Assembly (NCBI RefSeq): GCF_001908185.1
Contig: NZ_LGHM01000044.1
Span: forward strand, 1-54,212
Direction of reading: 5' to 3'
Origin: Bradyrhizobium sp. AS23.2
GTDB lineage: Bacteria; Pseudomonadota; Alphaproteobacteria; Rhizobiales; Xanthobacteraceae
Length of the DNA: 54,212 bases
This document shows, piece after piece, positions 9,325 to 18,555 of this stretch. The notes beneath the pieces are model-generated. The model was given only the letters and a program-made list of their open reading frames with translations. It had not been told where the DNA came from and did not search any database. The translations under genes and the position numbers were made by a program. Numbering within the stretch: the first letter of the stretch is position 1; each line of letters opens with the position of its first letter.

Positions 9325-11583
9325 ATGGGAAAACGATTGATTCCGCCGGAGAAGCCGGCTGAAATTCACGAGGTGCCGCTGCGGGACGCTCTGGAAGAGC
9401 GCTATCTCGCCTATGCGCTCTCCACCATCATGCACCGCGCGCTGCCCGATGCGCGCGACGGTCTGAAGCCGGTGCACCGGCGCATCCTTTATGGCATGCG
9501 CCTGCTCAGGCTGGACCCCGGCACGGCCTTCAAGAAGTCCGCCAAGATCGTCGGCGACGTGATGGGCTCGTTCCATCCGCATGGCGACCAGGCGATCTAC
9601 GACGCCATGGTGCGCCTCGCGCAGGACTTCTCCTCGCGCTACCCGCTGGTCGACGGCCAGGGCAATTTTGGCAATATCGACGGCGATAACGCCGCCGCCT
9701 ACCGCTACACCGAAGCCCGCATGACCGATGTCGCGCGGCTTCTGCTCGAGGGCATTGACGAGGACGGCGTCGAATTCCGCCCGAACTACGACGGCCAGTC
9801 GAAAGAGCCGGTCGTTCTGCCCGGCGGCTTCCCGAATCTGCTCGCCAACGGCGCGCAAGGCATCGCGGTCGGCATGGCGACCTCGATCCCGCCGCACAAT
9901 GCGGCCGAGCTCTGCGAAGCCGCGCTGCATCTGATCGAGAAGCCCGACGCGAAATCCAAGGCGCTCTTGAAGTGGGTCAAGGGCCCGGACTTCCCGACCG
10001 GCGGTATCTGCGTCGATTCCAAGCAAGCGATCGCGGAAGCCTACACCACGGGCCGCGGCTCGTTCCGTGTCCGCTCCAGGTGGTCGGTGGAGGAGGGCGC
10101 GCGCGGCACCTGGGTCGTCGTCGTCACCGAGATCCCCTGGTTGGTGCAGAAATCGAGGATTGTCGAGAAGATCGCCGAGCTGCTCGATCAGAAGAAGCTG
10201 CCCCTCGTCGGTGAAGCCCGTGATGAATCGGCCGAGGACGTTCGGCTCGTCATCGAGCCGAAATCGAAGAACGTCGATCCCGCTTTGATGATGGAATCGC
10301 TGTTCCGGCTGACCGAGCTCGAAAGCAAGATTCCGCTGAACCTGAACGTGCTGATCAAGGGCCGCGTTCCCAAGGTGGTCGGCCTTGCCGAAGTCTTGCG
10401 CGAATGGCTCGACCATCTGCGCGACGTGCTGATCCGCCGCTCCAACTTCCGCAAGGGGCAGATCGAGCACCGGCTGGAAGTCCTTGGCGGCCATCTGGTC
10501 GCCTATCTGAACCTCGACAAGGTGATCAAGATCATCCGCAGCGAGGACGAGCCGAAGCCTGCGTTGATCAAGGCGTTCAAGCTCACCGAGATCCAGGCGG
10601 AGGCCATCCTCAACATGCGTCTGCGCAACTTGCGCAGGCTCGAGGAAATGGAGATCCGCAATGAAGACAGGGATCTGCGCAAGGAGTTGAAGGGTATCGA
10701 AGGCCTGCTCGCCTCCGAGGCCGAGCAGTGGAAGAAGGTCGGCGAGCAGGTCGGCAAGGTCCGCGACATGTTCGGGCCGAAGACGCCGCTCGGCAAGCGC
10801 CGCACCACGTTTGCGGATGCGCCCGAGCACGATCTCGCCGCGATCGAGGAAGCCTTCGTCGAGCGCGAGCCGGTGACCATCGTGGTCTCCGACAAGGGTT
10901 GGATCCGCACCATGAAGGGCCATGTCGAGGATCTCTCCGGGCTTGCCTTCAAGCAGGACGACAAGCTCGGCTTCGCCTTCTTCGCCGAGACGACCTCGAA
11001 GCTGCTGCTGTTTGCCACCAACGGCAAATTCTATTCGCTCGATGTCGCCAAGCTTCCCGGCGGCCGTGGCCACGGCGAGCCGATCCGCCTGTTCATCGAT
11101 CTCGAGCAGGAGGCAGCTCCCGTCGCGCTGTTCGTCAACAAGGGCGGCCGCAAATTCCTGGTCGCGAGCCACGAGGGCCAGGGCTTCATCGTCAATGAGG
11201 ACGATTGCGTCGGCACCACCAAGAAGGGCAAGCAGATCCTCAACGTCGACATGCCGAACGAGGCGCGCGCGATCACCGAGGTGCTCGGCGACACCGTCGC
11301 GGTCATCGGCGAGAACCGCAAGATGCTGGTCTTCCCGCTCGACCAGGTGCCGGAGATGGCACGCGGCCGCGGCGTGCGCCTGCAGAAGTACAAGGACGGC
11401 GGCCTCTCCGACCTTGCCGTGTTCGACGCCAAGGCAGGCCTGACCTGGAAGGACTCTGCGGGGCGCGAATTCTCCACGACCATGAAGGAGCTCGCCGAGT
11501 GGCAAGGCACCCGCGCCGACGCCGGCCGCCTGCCGCCGAAGGGCTTCCCGAAGTCGAACAAGTTCGGCAAGGTGATCGGGTAG
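9325..11583 (+). CDS. parC: DNA topoisomerase IV subunit A
   Basis: The 752-residue protein has the gyrase/topo IV A breakage-reunion domain, with the expected active Tyr128 in [11 protein letters not shown], preceded by [18 protein letters not shown] (quinolone-resistance region around 84-100). The length and the weak C-terminal propeller (no GyrA box) favour ParC over GyrA. With ParE it decatenates daughter chromosomes. It is a single gene here; parE is not in the window. Several palindromic repeats follow the stop. Confidence 0.94.
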   Translation: MGKRLIPPEKPAEIHEVPLRDALEERYLAYALSTIMHRALPDARDGLKPVHRRILYGMRLLRLDPGTAFKKSAKIVGDVMGSFHPHGDQAIYDAMVRLAQDFSSRYPLVDGQGNFGNIDGDNAAAYRYTEARMTDVARLLLEGIDEDGVEFRPNYDGQSKEPVVLPGGFPNLLANGAQGIAVGMATSIPPHNAAELCEAALHLIEKPDAKSKALLKWVKGPDFPTGGICVDSKQAIAEAYTTGRGSFRVRSRWSVEEGARGTWVVVVTEIPWLVQKSRIVEKIAELLDQKKLPLVGEARDESAEDVRLVIEPKSKNVDPALMMESLFRLTELESKIPLNLNVLIKGRVPKVVGLAEVLREWLDHLRDVLIRRSNFRKGQIEHRLEVLGGHLVAYLNLDKVIKIIRSEDEPKPALIKAFKLTEIQAEAILNMRLRNLRRLEEMEIRNEDRDLRKELKGIEGLLASEAEQWKKVGEQVGKVRDMFGPKTPLGKRRTTFADAPEHDLAAIEEAFVEREPVTIVVSDKGWIRTMKGHVEDLSGLAFKQDDKLGFAFFAETTSKLLLFATNGKFYSLDVAKLPGGRGHGEPIRLFIDLEQEAAPVALFVNKGGRKFLVASHEGQGFIVNEDDCVGTTKKGKQILNVDMPNEARAITEVLGDTVAVIGENRKMLVFPLDQVPEMARGRGVRLQKYKDGGLSDLAVFDAKAGLTWKDSAGREFSTTMKELAEWQGTRADAGRLPPKGFPKSNKFGKVIG

Positions 11584-11606
11584 GGGCTGCGGGCTATTGC
11601 TGCATC

Positions 11607-11700
11607 GTCATGGCCGGGCTTGTCCCGGCCACCCGCGCGCCGCCGCGCGTTGGGATAAACGTGGATCCCCCGGGACAAGCCCGGGCATGACGACTGAATG
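11607..11700. repeat. Palindromic intergenic repeat
   Basis: CGTCATGGCCGGGCTTGTCC opens the element and a matching GGACAAGCCCGGGCATGACG closes it; an inner GC palindrome lies between. It belongs to the same family as the repeat after rel and fills most of the gap after parC. Confidence 0.75.
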
Positions 11701-11725
11701 TACGGTGGCAGGTTGGATCCACATC

Positions 11726-11803
11726 GTCATTACGAGCGCAGCGAAGCAATCCAGAGTCTTTCCGTGGATACGGTCTGGATTGCTTCGCTGCGCTCGTAAT
11801 GAC
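11726..11803. repeat. 30-bp perfect inverted repeat (long hairpin element)
   Basis: Positions 11726-11755 are the exact reverse complement of 11774-11803, with an 18-base loop. The arms begin GTCATTACGAGCGCAGCGAA. This AT-GC mixed element is different from the GC-rich repeat just before it. It lies between the convergent genes parC and 11888-12694, so it could end transcription from both sides. Confidence 0.85.
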
Positions 11804-11887
11804 GGCGGGAAGGCAACAGCGTCGTTCTCCAGTTCACATTTCAAACAGCGGCGCGAATGTTGCCCAGCGCGAGAGACAGCAACAGCG

Positions 11888-12694
11888 CTACCGCTCCACA
11901 AGCGCCTTCCATCGGATCAGCTCCGACTGTCGCAGGCTCGCCCTTTCGCCATCGAGCTCGGAGCCGCGTTTCGCCGCGTCGGACGTTGCGGTCGCAGCGC
12001 GATTGTAGGCATTTGCCGTGGACTGGAAGGGAAAGACGAGCTGACCGTCCTCAACCCTGTAGATGCCGAACTCGCGCACCAGCAGCGCCATGCATTTTTC
12101 GAAGGCGTTGTAATAGTCCGCGCGCGCGGCGAGCATTTTGAAGGTGAGTGCAGTCCAGCCCGCATGCTGCTCGTCGATCATCGCCATGAAGGACGAAAAT
12201 CGCTCGTCCCCGACGTTCAATGACCGGGCATCATTCTCCGCTTGGTCACGTGCAGACTTAAGCAGCGCATCGTAGCGCGGCGCGAACGTCGCGACGTTGG
12301 CTTCCGCAGTCTTCAGGTCGCGCAGAAGCGCATCAAGGTCATCGCGGCTTGCCGCGCCGAGATCGCTTGGCTTCGGAAAGGGCCTTGGCGCGGCTTCATC
12401 AAGCAGCTTCTGGGCCGCAGCGTCGATGTCGTTCACGTCCTTGTTTGCGAGTGCGACGAGCCTGAGGAGCTTGTTGGACGGATGCTGTTTGATGGCTTGA
12501 TCGAGCTCGCCAGGATCCGTCACGCCGCGCAACGCCGTCAGGCCTTCCTGCGCAGATACGACGGTCTGAAGCTTCGACAGGTCTCCGGCGGCGTAGATGG
12601 CGCCAAAGCACACAGCCGCAAGCAGGCCGAGGAGCAGCAGGACGACGAGCAATCGTCCGCGCGGTTTGGCAGCCTGATCCGAAAACGATCCCAC
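11888..12694 (-). CDS. Membrane-anchored periplasmic protein, uncharacterised
   Basis: The 268-residue protein starts MGSFSDQAAKPRGRLLVVLL and has one strong membrane segment at about 14-36, then a long helical, probably periplasmic region with many Ala, Asp and Leu and likely coiled-coil stretches (about 110-190). No catalytic motif is visible. It stands alone, convergent with parC. The codon use and length support a real gene; the function is unknown. Confidence 0.7.
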   Translation of the reverse strand: MGSFSDQAAKPRGRLLVVLLLLGLLAAVCFGAIYAAGDLSKLQTVVSAQEGLTALRGVTDPGELDQAIKQHPSNKLLRLVALANKDVNDIDAAAQKLLDEAAPRPFPKPSDLGAASRDDLDALLRDLKTAEANVATFAPRYDALLKSARDQAENDARSLNVGDERFSSFMAMIDEQHAGWTALTFKMLAARADYYNAFEKCMALLVREFGIYRVEDGQLVFPFQSTANAYNRAATATSDAAKRGSELDGERASLRQSELIRWKALVER

Positions 12695-12773
12695 GAGGCC
12701 TGGTTCCTCTCGAACGACACCTTACTGTCTTTCGCAGGGCCCGAGGAGTCCAGGTATGATCTGATTGGTCTCC

Positions 12774-14159
12774 CTAGATCACCCCTGCCAACCGCAGCGC
12801 TATGCCCGCTGCGCAGCTGCCCGCCAGCACCGTAAGCATTCCCAGCTTGAAGCGGAAGATCGCGGTTGCGGCCGCGATCGACAGCACGAGCGCGGGGATG
12901 TCGATGCTCTTCAGCACCGGCATGTCGAAGTCCAGCGGGAAGGCGTGCACCGGCACGGTCTCGCGGAACAGCATATGCAGCGCGAACCAGATCGAGAGGT
13001 TGAGGATCACGCCGACGACGGCAGCCGTGATCGCGCCGAGCGCGCCGGCGAGTCCCGTGTTGCCGCGCAGCCGCTCGATATAGGGGGCACCGACGAAGAT
13101 CCAGAGAAAGCAGGGCGTGAAGGTGACCCAGGTTGCGAGCAGTCCGCCGAGGGTCGCCGCGAGCATCGGCGACAGCCCGCTTGCGTCGCGGTAGGCCGCC
13201 ATGAAGCCCACGAACTGGAGCACCATGATCAGCGGGCCCGGTGTGGTCTCGGCCATGCCGAGGCCATCGAGCATCTCGTGCGGCTCGAGCCAGTGATAAT
13301 GCTCGACCGCCTGCTGGGCGACGTAAGCCAGCACCGCATAGGCGCCGCCGAAAGTGACCAGTGCCATCTTTGAGAAGAACAGCGCGATCTGGCTGAAGAC
13401 GTTGGCCTGCCCAAGGACCAAAAGCAGCGCGATCACCGGCACGAGCCAGAGCGCAAGCCAGAGCGCACTGAGGCGGATCGCGCGCGCGGTGTTGGGACGC
13501 ACATGCTCGGGAACCGTTTCGCCGAGCATGCTGTCGATCACAGCGGTGTTGCCGCCATGGCCGTGACCAGCCGGTGCAAATTCCGGACGGCCGGATCTCG
13601 CGCCAGCATAACCGATGATGCCGGCGACGATGATGATGACGGGGAAGGGAACGGCAAAGAAGAAGATCGCAACGAAGGCGATCGCGGCGAGCGCGATCAT
13701 GATGCGGTTCTTCAGCGCGCGCTTGCCGACGCGCACCACGGCCTCGACGACGATGGCGAGCACGGCGGCCTTGAGCCCGAAGAACAACGCCTCGACGAAG
13801 CTGACATTGCCGAAGGCGGCGTAGATGTAGCTCAAGCCCATGATGGCGATGACGCCGGGCAGGATGAACAGCCCGCCCGCCATCAGCCCGCCGGCGGTGC
13901 GATGCAACAGCCAGCCGACGTAGGTCGCGAGCTGCTGGGCCTCCGGTCCCGGCAGCAGCATGCAGTAGTTCAGCGCATGCAGGAAGCGGCCTTCGGAGAT
14001 CCAGTTCTTTTCCTCGACCAGGATGCGGTGCATCACCGCGATCTGGCCCGCGGGCCCGCCAAAGCTCAGGCAGGCGACGCGGAGCCAGACGCGGAAGGCT
14101 TCACCGAAGCTGATGCCGTGACCGGCATCAGCTCCTGCTTGAACGCTACGGGTATCCAT
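12774..14159 (-). CDS. chrA: Chromate transporter ChrA, two-domain form
   Basis: The 461-residue protein has the duplicated CHR domain: LSFGGPAGQIAVMHRILVEE with LPGPEAQQLATYVGW in the N-half, and MALVTFGGAYAVLAYVAQQA with MAETTPGPLIMVLQFVGF in the C-half. About 10-12 membrane segments are visible. ChrA exports chromate using the proton gradient. I use the ATG at 14159, which overlaps the stop of the upstream ChrB-type gene in a TGATG junction, rather than the longer frame starting at 14216. The pairing supports a chromate-resistance role. Confidence 0.93.
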   Translation of the reverse strand: MDTRSVQAGADAGHGISFGEAFRVWLRVACLSFGGPAGQIAVMHRILVEEKNWISEGRFLHALNYCMLLPGPEAQQLATYVGWLLHRTAGGLMAGGLFILPGVIAIMGLSYIYAAFGNVSFVEALFFGLKAAVLAIVVEAVVRVGKRALKNRIMIALAAIAFVAIFFFAVPFPVIIIVAGIIGYAGARSGRPEFAPAGHGHGGNTAVIDSMLGETVPEHVRPNTARAIRLSALWLALWLVPVIALLLVLGQANVFSQIALFFSKMALVTFGGAYAVLAYVAQQAVEHYHWLEPHEMLDGLGMAETTPGPLIMVLQFVGFMAAYRDASGLSPMLAATLGGLLATWVTFTPCFLWIFVGAPYIERLRGNTGLAGALGAITAAVVGVILNLSIWFALHMLFRETVPVHAFPLDFDMPVLKSIDIPALVLSIAAATAIFRFKLGMLTVLAGSCAAGIALRLAGVI

Positions 14160-14977
14160 CACGCCTTCGCCTTGTTGGTCGGCCAGTTGTGGGTCTCGCC
14201 GGTGGCGTCGCGGCACCAGCGGTAGAAGGCGTCGTAGAGCAGCATGCCGGCCTCGAGTTGTTCGAGGTCGTCATCGTACATCCGCGACAGCCCGAGGGAG
14301 GCTGCGAGCAGGCCGGGAGCTTCCGGTGCGAGGTCCAGCCGCGCGGTGTCGGCGCCGCGCACCAGCGTCGCGAGCCGGAGCAGCGGCGACGTGGCAATGC
14401 CGAACTCCTCGATCATCACGTCGAAGGTGCAGAGCTCGCCGCGATGGCTCCAGAACACGTTCTCGATGTCGAAGGGCACCGCGCCAAACCGCTCGCCGAC
14501 GGCGACCACCTCGGACGGCGCCACGTACAGGAACACCGCGTTGGGATCGACGAAGCGGCGGATCAGCCAGGGGCACGCGATGCGATCGATCTTCGGCCGC
14601 GCCCGCGTCACCCAGACGGTGCGTCCCGTGGCGTCGCGCGGCGGCAGCTTGCGCGTGTCGAGCAGCGGCTGCTTTGCCGCCTTCCACGCCTCGAAGCCGC
14701 CATCGAGCGTCTCGGCGCGGACGCCGAGCTGGCGGAGCCAGGCCGCGGTGCCCTGCGCGAGCTTTTCGCCGCGCAGGCACGAGACGATGGCGGAACGGCC
14801 GGCGAAGGCGGCGCCCCAGTCGGGAACATTGTCATGGCTGAGCCTGATGGAACCTGGGATCAGCCGCGGATCCGCGGCAAAATCCTCCTCGGTCCGCACG
14901 TCGATGAGCGCAGGGGCGTTCGCCGTGCCGATCAGCCGTACCAGTTTGTCAGATGATATGGTCGTGAATGTTGACAT
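14159..14977 (-). CDS. Rhodanese-ChrB fusion, chromate resistance protein
   Basis: The 272-residue protein has an N-terminal rhodanese domain (about 1-105) with ALIDVRTEEDF and a candidate active-site Cys67 in SCLRGEK. A ChrB C-terminal domain (about 125-270) follows, with VWVTRARPKIDRIACPWLIRR-type sequence and FDVMIEEFG. ChrB C-terminal proteins accompany ChrA and are linked to chromate sensing or tolerance. The start at 14977 gives MSTFTTISSDKLVRL; the open frame extends upstream to 15046 without support. It is translationally coupled to chrA. Confidence 0.88.
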   Translation of the reverse strand: MSTFTTISSDKLVRLIGTANAPALIDVRTEEDFAADPRLIPGSIRLSHDNVPDWGAAFAGRSAIVSCLRGEKLAQGTAAWLRQLGVRAETLDGGFEAWKAAKQPLLDTRKLPPRDATGRTVWVTRARPKIDRIACPWLIRRFVDPNAVFLYVAPSEVVAVGERFGAVPFDIENVFWSHRGELCTFDVMIEEFGIATSPLLRLATLVRGADTARLDLAPEAPGLLAASLGLSRMYDDDLEQLEAGMLLYDAFYRWCRDATGETHNWPTNKAKA

Positions 14978-15216
14978 GATGCGTCCTCGCAAAAAACGAA
15001 CGGGACGCGATACTTGGGCATGTCGCCTCGTGGGGAGATCGCTCAATCCCCATGGCCCTGATTACAGCGAAACTAGGCGGGGCTGTCAATCCGTGTGACG
15101 ATCGCTGCTCGGCTCGATGGCGCTGCTTGCCGAGGCTGGTGGATGGGAATTCCGCCGACCCGCCGGGGTTGATCCTCGGTCGCAGCCCGCACAAGGCGCT
15201 GCAAGGAGGGACCAAC

Positions 15217-16047
15217 ATGATGTCCAGGATCACGCTCGCTCTCGCCATCGCCGCGCTCGCCCTGTCCACCCAGACGGCCGTCGCGCAGTCGGAAAAGACC
15301 GGCGTCGAAAAGCTCTACGTCCTCAATTGCGGGGAGGGCACCGCCGGCGACATCTCGCGCTGGACGCCGGGCTTGAACGAGGGCAAGACGATGGACTTCG
15401 TCGACACCTGCTATCTCATCAAGCACGCCAAGGGCTGGTTCCTGTGGGACACCGGCATCGCCGATGCGGTTGCCGCGATGCCCAACGGCCTCACGCCGGC
15501 CGACCCCAAGGCCGTCACCTGGCGCCGCCCGAAGACGCTCGCGGCCCAGCTCGAACAGCTCAGCGTCAAGCCTGATAACATCAAGGCGATGGCCGTCTCG
15601 CACACGCATCCCGACCACATTGGCAATGTTGAGCTGTTTCCGCAGGCCACGCTCTATGTGCAGAAGGCCGAATATGACTGGCCCGGCGTCAACAACGAGC
15701 CGCGCTTCAAGCCCTCGCATCCCGTTGAATTGCTGTCCGGCAACAAGGACGTGTTCGGCGACGGCAGCGTGACCATCCTGTCAACGCCCGGCCACACGCC
15801 GGGACACCAGTCGTTGCTGGTGAAACTGCCGAAGACCGGTGCGGTAGTGCTGTCCGGCGACGCTGTCCACTTCAGGGATAATTGGGACAACCGCCGAGTT
15901 CCCAGCATGAATACCAACAAGGACCAGAGCGCGGCCTCGATGCAGAAGATCGCCGACACGCTCGCCAAGGAGAAGGCGCAGCTCTGGATCAACCACGACA
16001 AGGCCCAGCGCGACAGCCAGAAGATGTCGCCGGAGTTTTACGACTGA
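15217..16047 (+). CDS. Secreted metallo-beta-lactamase-fold hydrolase (AHL-lactonase-like)
   Basis: The 276-residue protein has a signal peptide (MMSRITLALAIAALALSTQTAVAQ) and the MBL zinc motif SHTHPDHIGN at about 126-135, plus STPGHTPGHQ and LSGDAVHF. The overall layout, with an early DTCYLIKH strand, resembles the N-acyl homoserine lactonase subfamily, but the substrate cannot be told from the sequence and most known AHL lactonases are cytosolic. A perfect AAGGAGGG ribosome site at 15203-15210 fixes the start at 15217 (or the next ATG at 15220). The open frame from 15052 is not needed. Confidence 0.85.
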   Translation: MMSRITLALAIAALALSTQTAVAQSEKTGVEKLYVLNCGEGTAGDISRWTPGLNEGKTMDFVDTCYLIKHAKGWFLWDTGIADAVAAMPNGLTPADPKAVTWRRPKTLAAQLEQLSVKPDNIKAMAVSHTHPDHIGNVELFPQATLYVQKAEYDWPGVNNEPRFKPSHPVELLSGNKDVFGDGSVTILSTPGHTPGHQSLLVKLPKTGAVVLSGDAVHFRDNWDNRRVPSMNTNKDQSAASMQKIADTLAKEKAQLWINHDKAQRDSQKMSPEFYD

Positions 16048-16129
16048 CGCGTGCGCCGAAGCTGCTGCCATGACGGTGGCAGCAGCCTGGTGCTAGGGCC
16101 CGCGAAAAGCTCCGCAACAGGAGACGATC

Positions 16130-17008
16130 GTGGGCGAGTGGACCGGGGTTGCGATCGCGCTGGCGTCGAGCAGTCTCGGTGGGACAGCGGCAGCCGTTAC
16201 CCGCTATCTCGTCGGCGGCGCCGATCCCATTCTGCTGGCGATCATGCGCTGGGGGATCGGTTTTCTCTGCCTGTTGCCGTGTGCACTGATGCTCGGCGTA
16301 CGCTGGCCGCAGCGGTCTGACTGGCCGGCAGTGGCGCTGCTCGGAATCTGCTTCTTTGGTCTGTTCTTCATCCTCTACAACATCGCGGTGTCCTACACGA
16401 CGGCCGCGCGCGCCAGCCTCGCGCTGGCGACGCTGCCGCTCTACACCATGGTGGTCGGCGCGCTCCTCGGCGTGGAGCGGCTGACCGTGCGCAAGATCAC
16501 CGGTGTCGGTATCGCCGTGCTCGGCGTTGCGGCGGCGCTGGCCGCGGGCCTCGCGCAGAGCCCGCCCGGCGCCTGGCGCGGCGAACTGATCATGACCGGC
16601 GCCGTGTTCTGCATGGCATTCTACAACGTGCTGTCGCGCCCGCTGATGCAGCGCTCCAGCGCGCTCGGCTTTCTCACCGTCGGCATGGGCGCGGGCGCTG
16701 CCATGCTGGTGCTGGCGAGTCTGGTGAAGGGCAGCTTTGCGGCGCTCGATCACTTCTCGACGGCGCAGTGGATCGCCGGAATCTATCTCGGCATTGGCGG
16801 CGGCGCGCTCGCCTTCATCCTCTGGGTCATGGCGCTGGCGCGGGCAACGCCGACCCGGGTTGCCAATACGATGACGATCAACCCGATTGCCGCCGCCTTG
16901 CTGGCGGCGCTGCTCATCGGCGAGCCGATCACGGCAAATCTTCTGATTGGGCTGGTCGCAGTGTTCGCCGGCATCTGGATCGCAACCAGCGAGGCGAAGC
17001 CGGCTTAG
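16130..17008 (+). CDS. DMT-superfamily (EamA) transporter
   Basis: The 292-residue protein has ten hydrophobic segments in two five-helix halves, with the EamA features WGIGFLCLLP, SYTTAARASLALATLPLY and TMTINPIAAALLAALLIGEP in the second half. EamA proteins move small metabolites such as amino acids or drugs; the substrate is unknown. The GTG at 16130 is preceded by AGGAGA. It follows the secreted hydrolase by 82 bases and ends four bases into the oppositely oriented small gene 17005-17190. Confidence 0.9.
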   Translation: MGEWTGVAIALASSSLGGTAAAVTRYLVGGADPILLAIMRWGIGFLCLLPCALMLGVRWPQRSDWPAVALLGICFFGLFFILYNIAVSYTTAARASLALATLPLYTMVVGALLGVERLTVRKITGVGIAVLGVAAALAAGLAQSPPGAWRGELIMTGAVFCMAFYNVLSRPLMQRSSALGFLTVGMGAGAAMLVLASLVKGSFAALDHFSTAQWIAGIYLGIGGGALAFILWVMALARATPTRVANTMTINPIAAALLAALLIGEPITANLLIGLVAVFAGIWIATSEAKPA

Positions 17009-17190
17009 CTCCTCGGCGCAGTCACCGTGGACGGGCCGCTCTCCGGCGTTTTCTTGGGCTTGAGCGTGCCGGCGTAGAACGACAGCAGCCACACCAGCAC
17101 GATGGCGAGGAGATAGACGCCCCAGGCTTGCGGCGGCGTGGTTGCCCAGCGGATGGCGCGCTTGAACGGGCTGCCGGTGTCGTCGGTCAT
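17005..17190 (-). CDS. Small single-pass membrane protein, uncharacterised
   Basis: The 61-residue protein starts MTDDTGSPFKRAIRWATTPP, with one membrane segment (about 21-41, AWGVYLLAIVLVWLLSFYAG) and a basic/Pro-rich tail. It ends four bases inside the convergent DMT transporter gene and lies just upstream of nothing recognisable on its own strand. The composition looks like a real small membrane protein; the function is unknown. Confidence 0.55.
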   Translation of the reverse strand: MTDDTGSPFKRAIRWATTPPQAWGVYLLAIVLVWLLSFYAGTLKPKKTPESGPSTVTAPRS

Positions 17191-17221
17191 GGCGCGCTTG
17201 TGCGCGAAAGCTCAGGCACGG

Positions 17222-18379
17222 TCAATGCGGCCGCCGTTCCGGGCGGACCAGGAACAAGGCCGCCAGTGCCGACAGGCTAAGCGCGGAGGAGACGATCAGC
17301 ACCTTGGCGCCCATGACGTCAATGAGCAGGCCGAAGGCCAGCGGCGCCACCGCTTGCGCCATCCTTGCCGGGGCGCCGATAACACCAAGGCGGTAGCCAA
17401 AATCCTTCGGGCCGAAGATCGCGAGCGGCAGCGTGCCGCGCGCGATCGTCAAGATGCCGTTGCCCGAGCCGTGCAGCAGCGCAAACGCGCTTGCGGCGGG
17501 GGCGCCGAAGATGGCCACAACGGCTGCGCCGATCGGGTGGGTGAGGCAGGCAAGGCGCGTCGACCACAGCGGATGGAAGCGGCTCAGAAAGCCCGCTTCG
17601 AGAATGCGCGCGGCCACTTGCGCCGGGCCGATCAGCGCGCCGGCCGCGATCGCCTCGACATGCGTCGCGCCTGTTGCCTCCAGCAGGCGCGGGAAATGGA
17701 CGGCCATCGCACCGGTGACGGTCCAGACCGCAGCGAAGATGAAGGCGAGCAGGATCATCGTGCGGTCAAGCGGCACGTGCGGTTTCTCGGCGGTCGCAGC
17801 CGCCTGCCTGGCGCCCTTGATCGCCGGCAGCATGAAAAAGTTGAGGGGCAGGCCGATCAGGATGTTGGCGGCCGCCCAGGCAAAGCAGGTCTCGCGCCAG
17901 CCGATATGCGACAGACCCCAGGCGGTGAGCGGCCAGCCGACGGTCGAGGCGAAGCCCGCCATCAGCGTGATGCCGGTGATCGAGCCGCGCGCTTCGGTGC
18001 CGTAGATGCGGCCCAGCGCGGCGAAGGCGGCGTCATAGAGCCCCATCGCCATGCCGATGCCGAGCACGAGCCAGGCGATCGCCATCACTGGGACGGATTG
18101 CGCAAAGCCGAGCAGGACGAGGCCGGCGGCGATGGTCAGGTTCGAAGCCGACAGTACCTGCCGGCCGCCGACGAGATCTATCTGGCGTCCGATACGTGGG
18201 CCGAGCATCGCCGAGATCACCAGCGAGGCCGAGAACGCGCCAAAAATCCAGTTGGAGGAGACGCCGAGGTCGCGCGCCATGGGATCGGCGAGCAACGCCG
18301 GCAAATAGTAGCTCGAAGCCCAGGCGAGGGTCTGCGTAGTGCCGAGCGCCAGGATGATCGGAAGCTGACGCTGGCTCAT
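17222..18379 (-). CDS. Major facilitator superfamily transporter
   Basis: The 385-residue protein begins MSQRQLPIILALGTTQTLAW and has about 12 membrane segments, with the MFS loop motif GPRIGRQIDLVGGRQVL between helices 2 and 3. A longer open frame starts at 18547 but its extra 56 residues are polar and unlike a transporter N-terminus. The substrate is unknown. It is divergent from the cyclase gene 18556-19815, and the two share about 176 bases of promoter region. Confidence 0.9.
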   Translation of the reverse strand: MSQRQLPIILALGTTQTLAWASSYYLPALLADPMARDLGVSSNWIFGAFSASLVISAMLGPRIGRQIDLVGGRQVLSASNLTIAAGLVLLGFAQSVPVMAIAWLVLGIGMAMGLYDAAFAALGRIYGTEARGSITGITLMAGFASTVGWPLTAWGLSHIGWRETCFAWAAANILIGLPLNFFMLPAIKGARQAAATAEKPHVPLDRTMILLAFIFAAVWTVTGAMAVHFPRLLEATGATHVEAIAAGALIGPAQVAARILEAGFLSRFHPLWSTRLACLTHPIGAAVVAIFGAPAASAFALLHGSGNGILTIARGTLPLAIFGPKDFGYRLGVIGAPARMAQAVAPLAFGLLIDVMGAKVLIVSSALSLSALAALFLVRPERRPH

Positions 18380-18555
18380 CCGCGCGCGCTTCCGATCCTG
18401 GCCGACGAAGTCTTCATAACCAGCATTTGCTGCCCGCGTGGCGAGCGCGTCAACCGTGGCCGCCGCATATTCGACCTGCGAAGGACGTGAGCCTTGGTCC
18501 TCGCGCGGTTCGAGCGTGGCCTTTCGCTCGTCACGAATGCACGCCATAATGGCGC

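Noticed and set aside
8983..11505. 840-codon minus-strand open frame opposite parC
   Set aside because: It mirrors the high-GC codon pattern of parC, has no domain motifs, and spans two plus-strand genes.
15052..15216. Upstream extension of the secreted hydrolase frame (start at 15052)
   Set aside because: It would bury the signal peptide inside the protein; a perfect AAGGAGGG site supports 15217.
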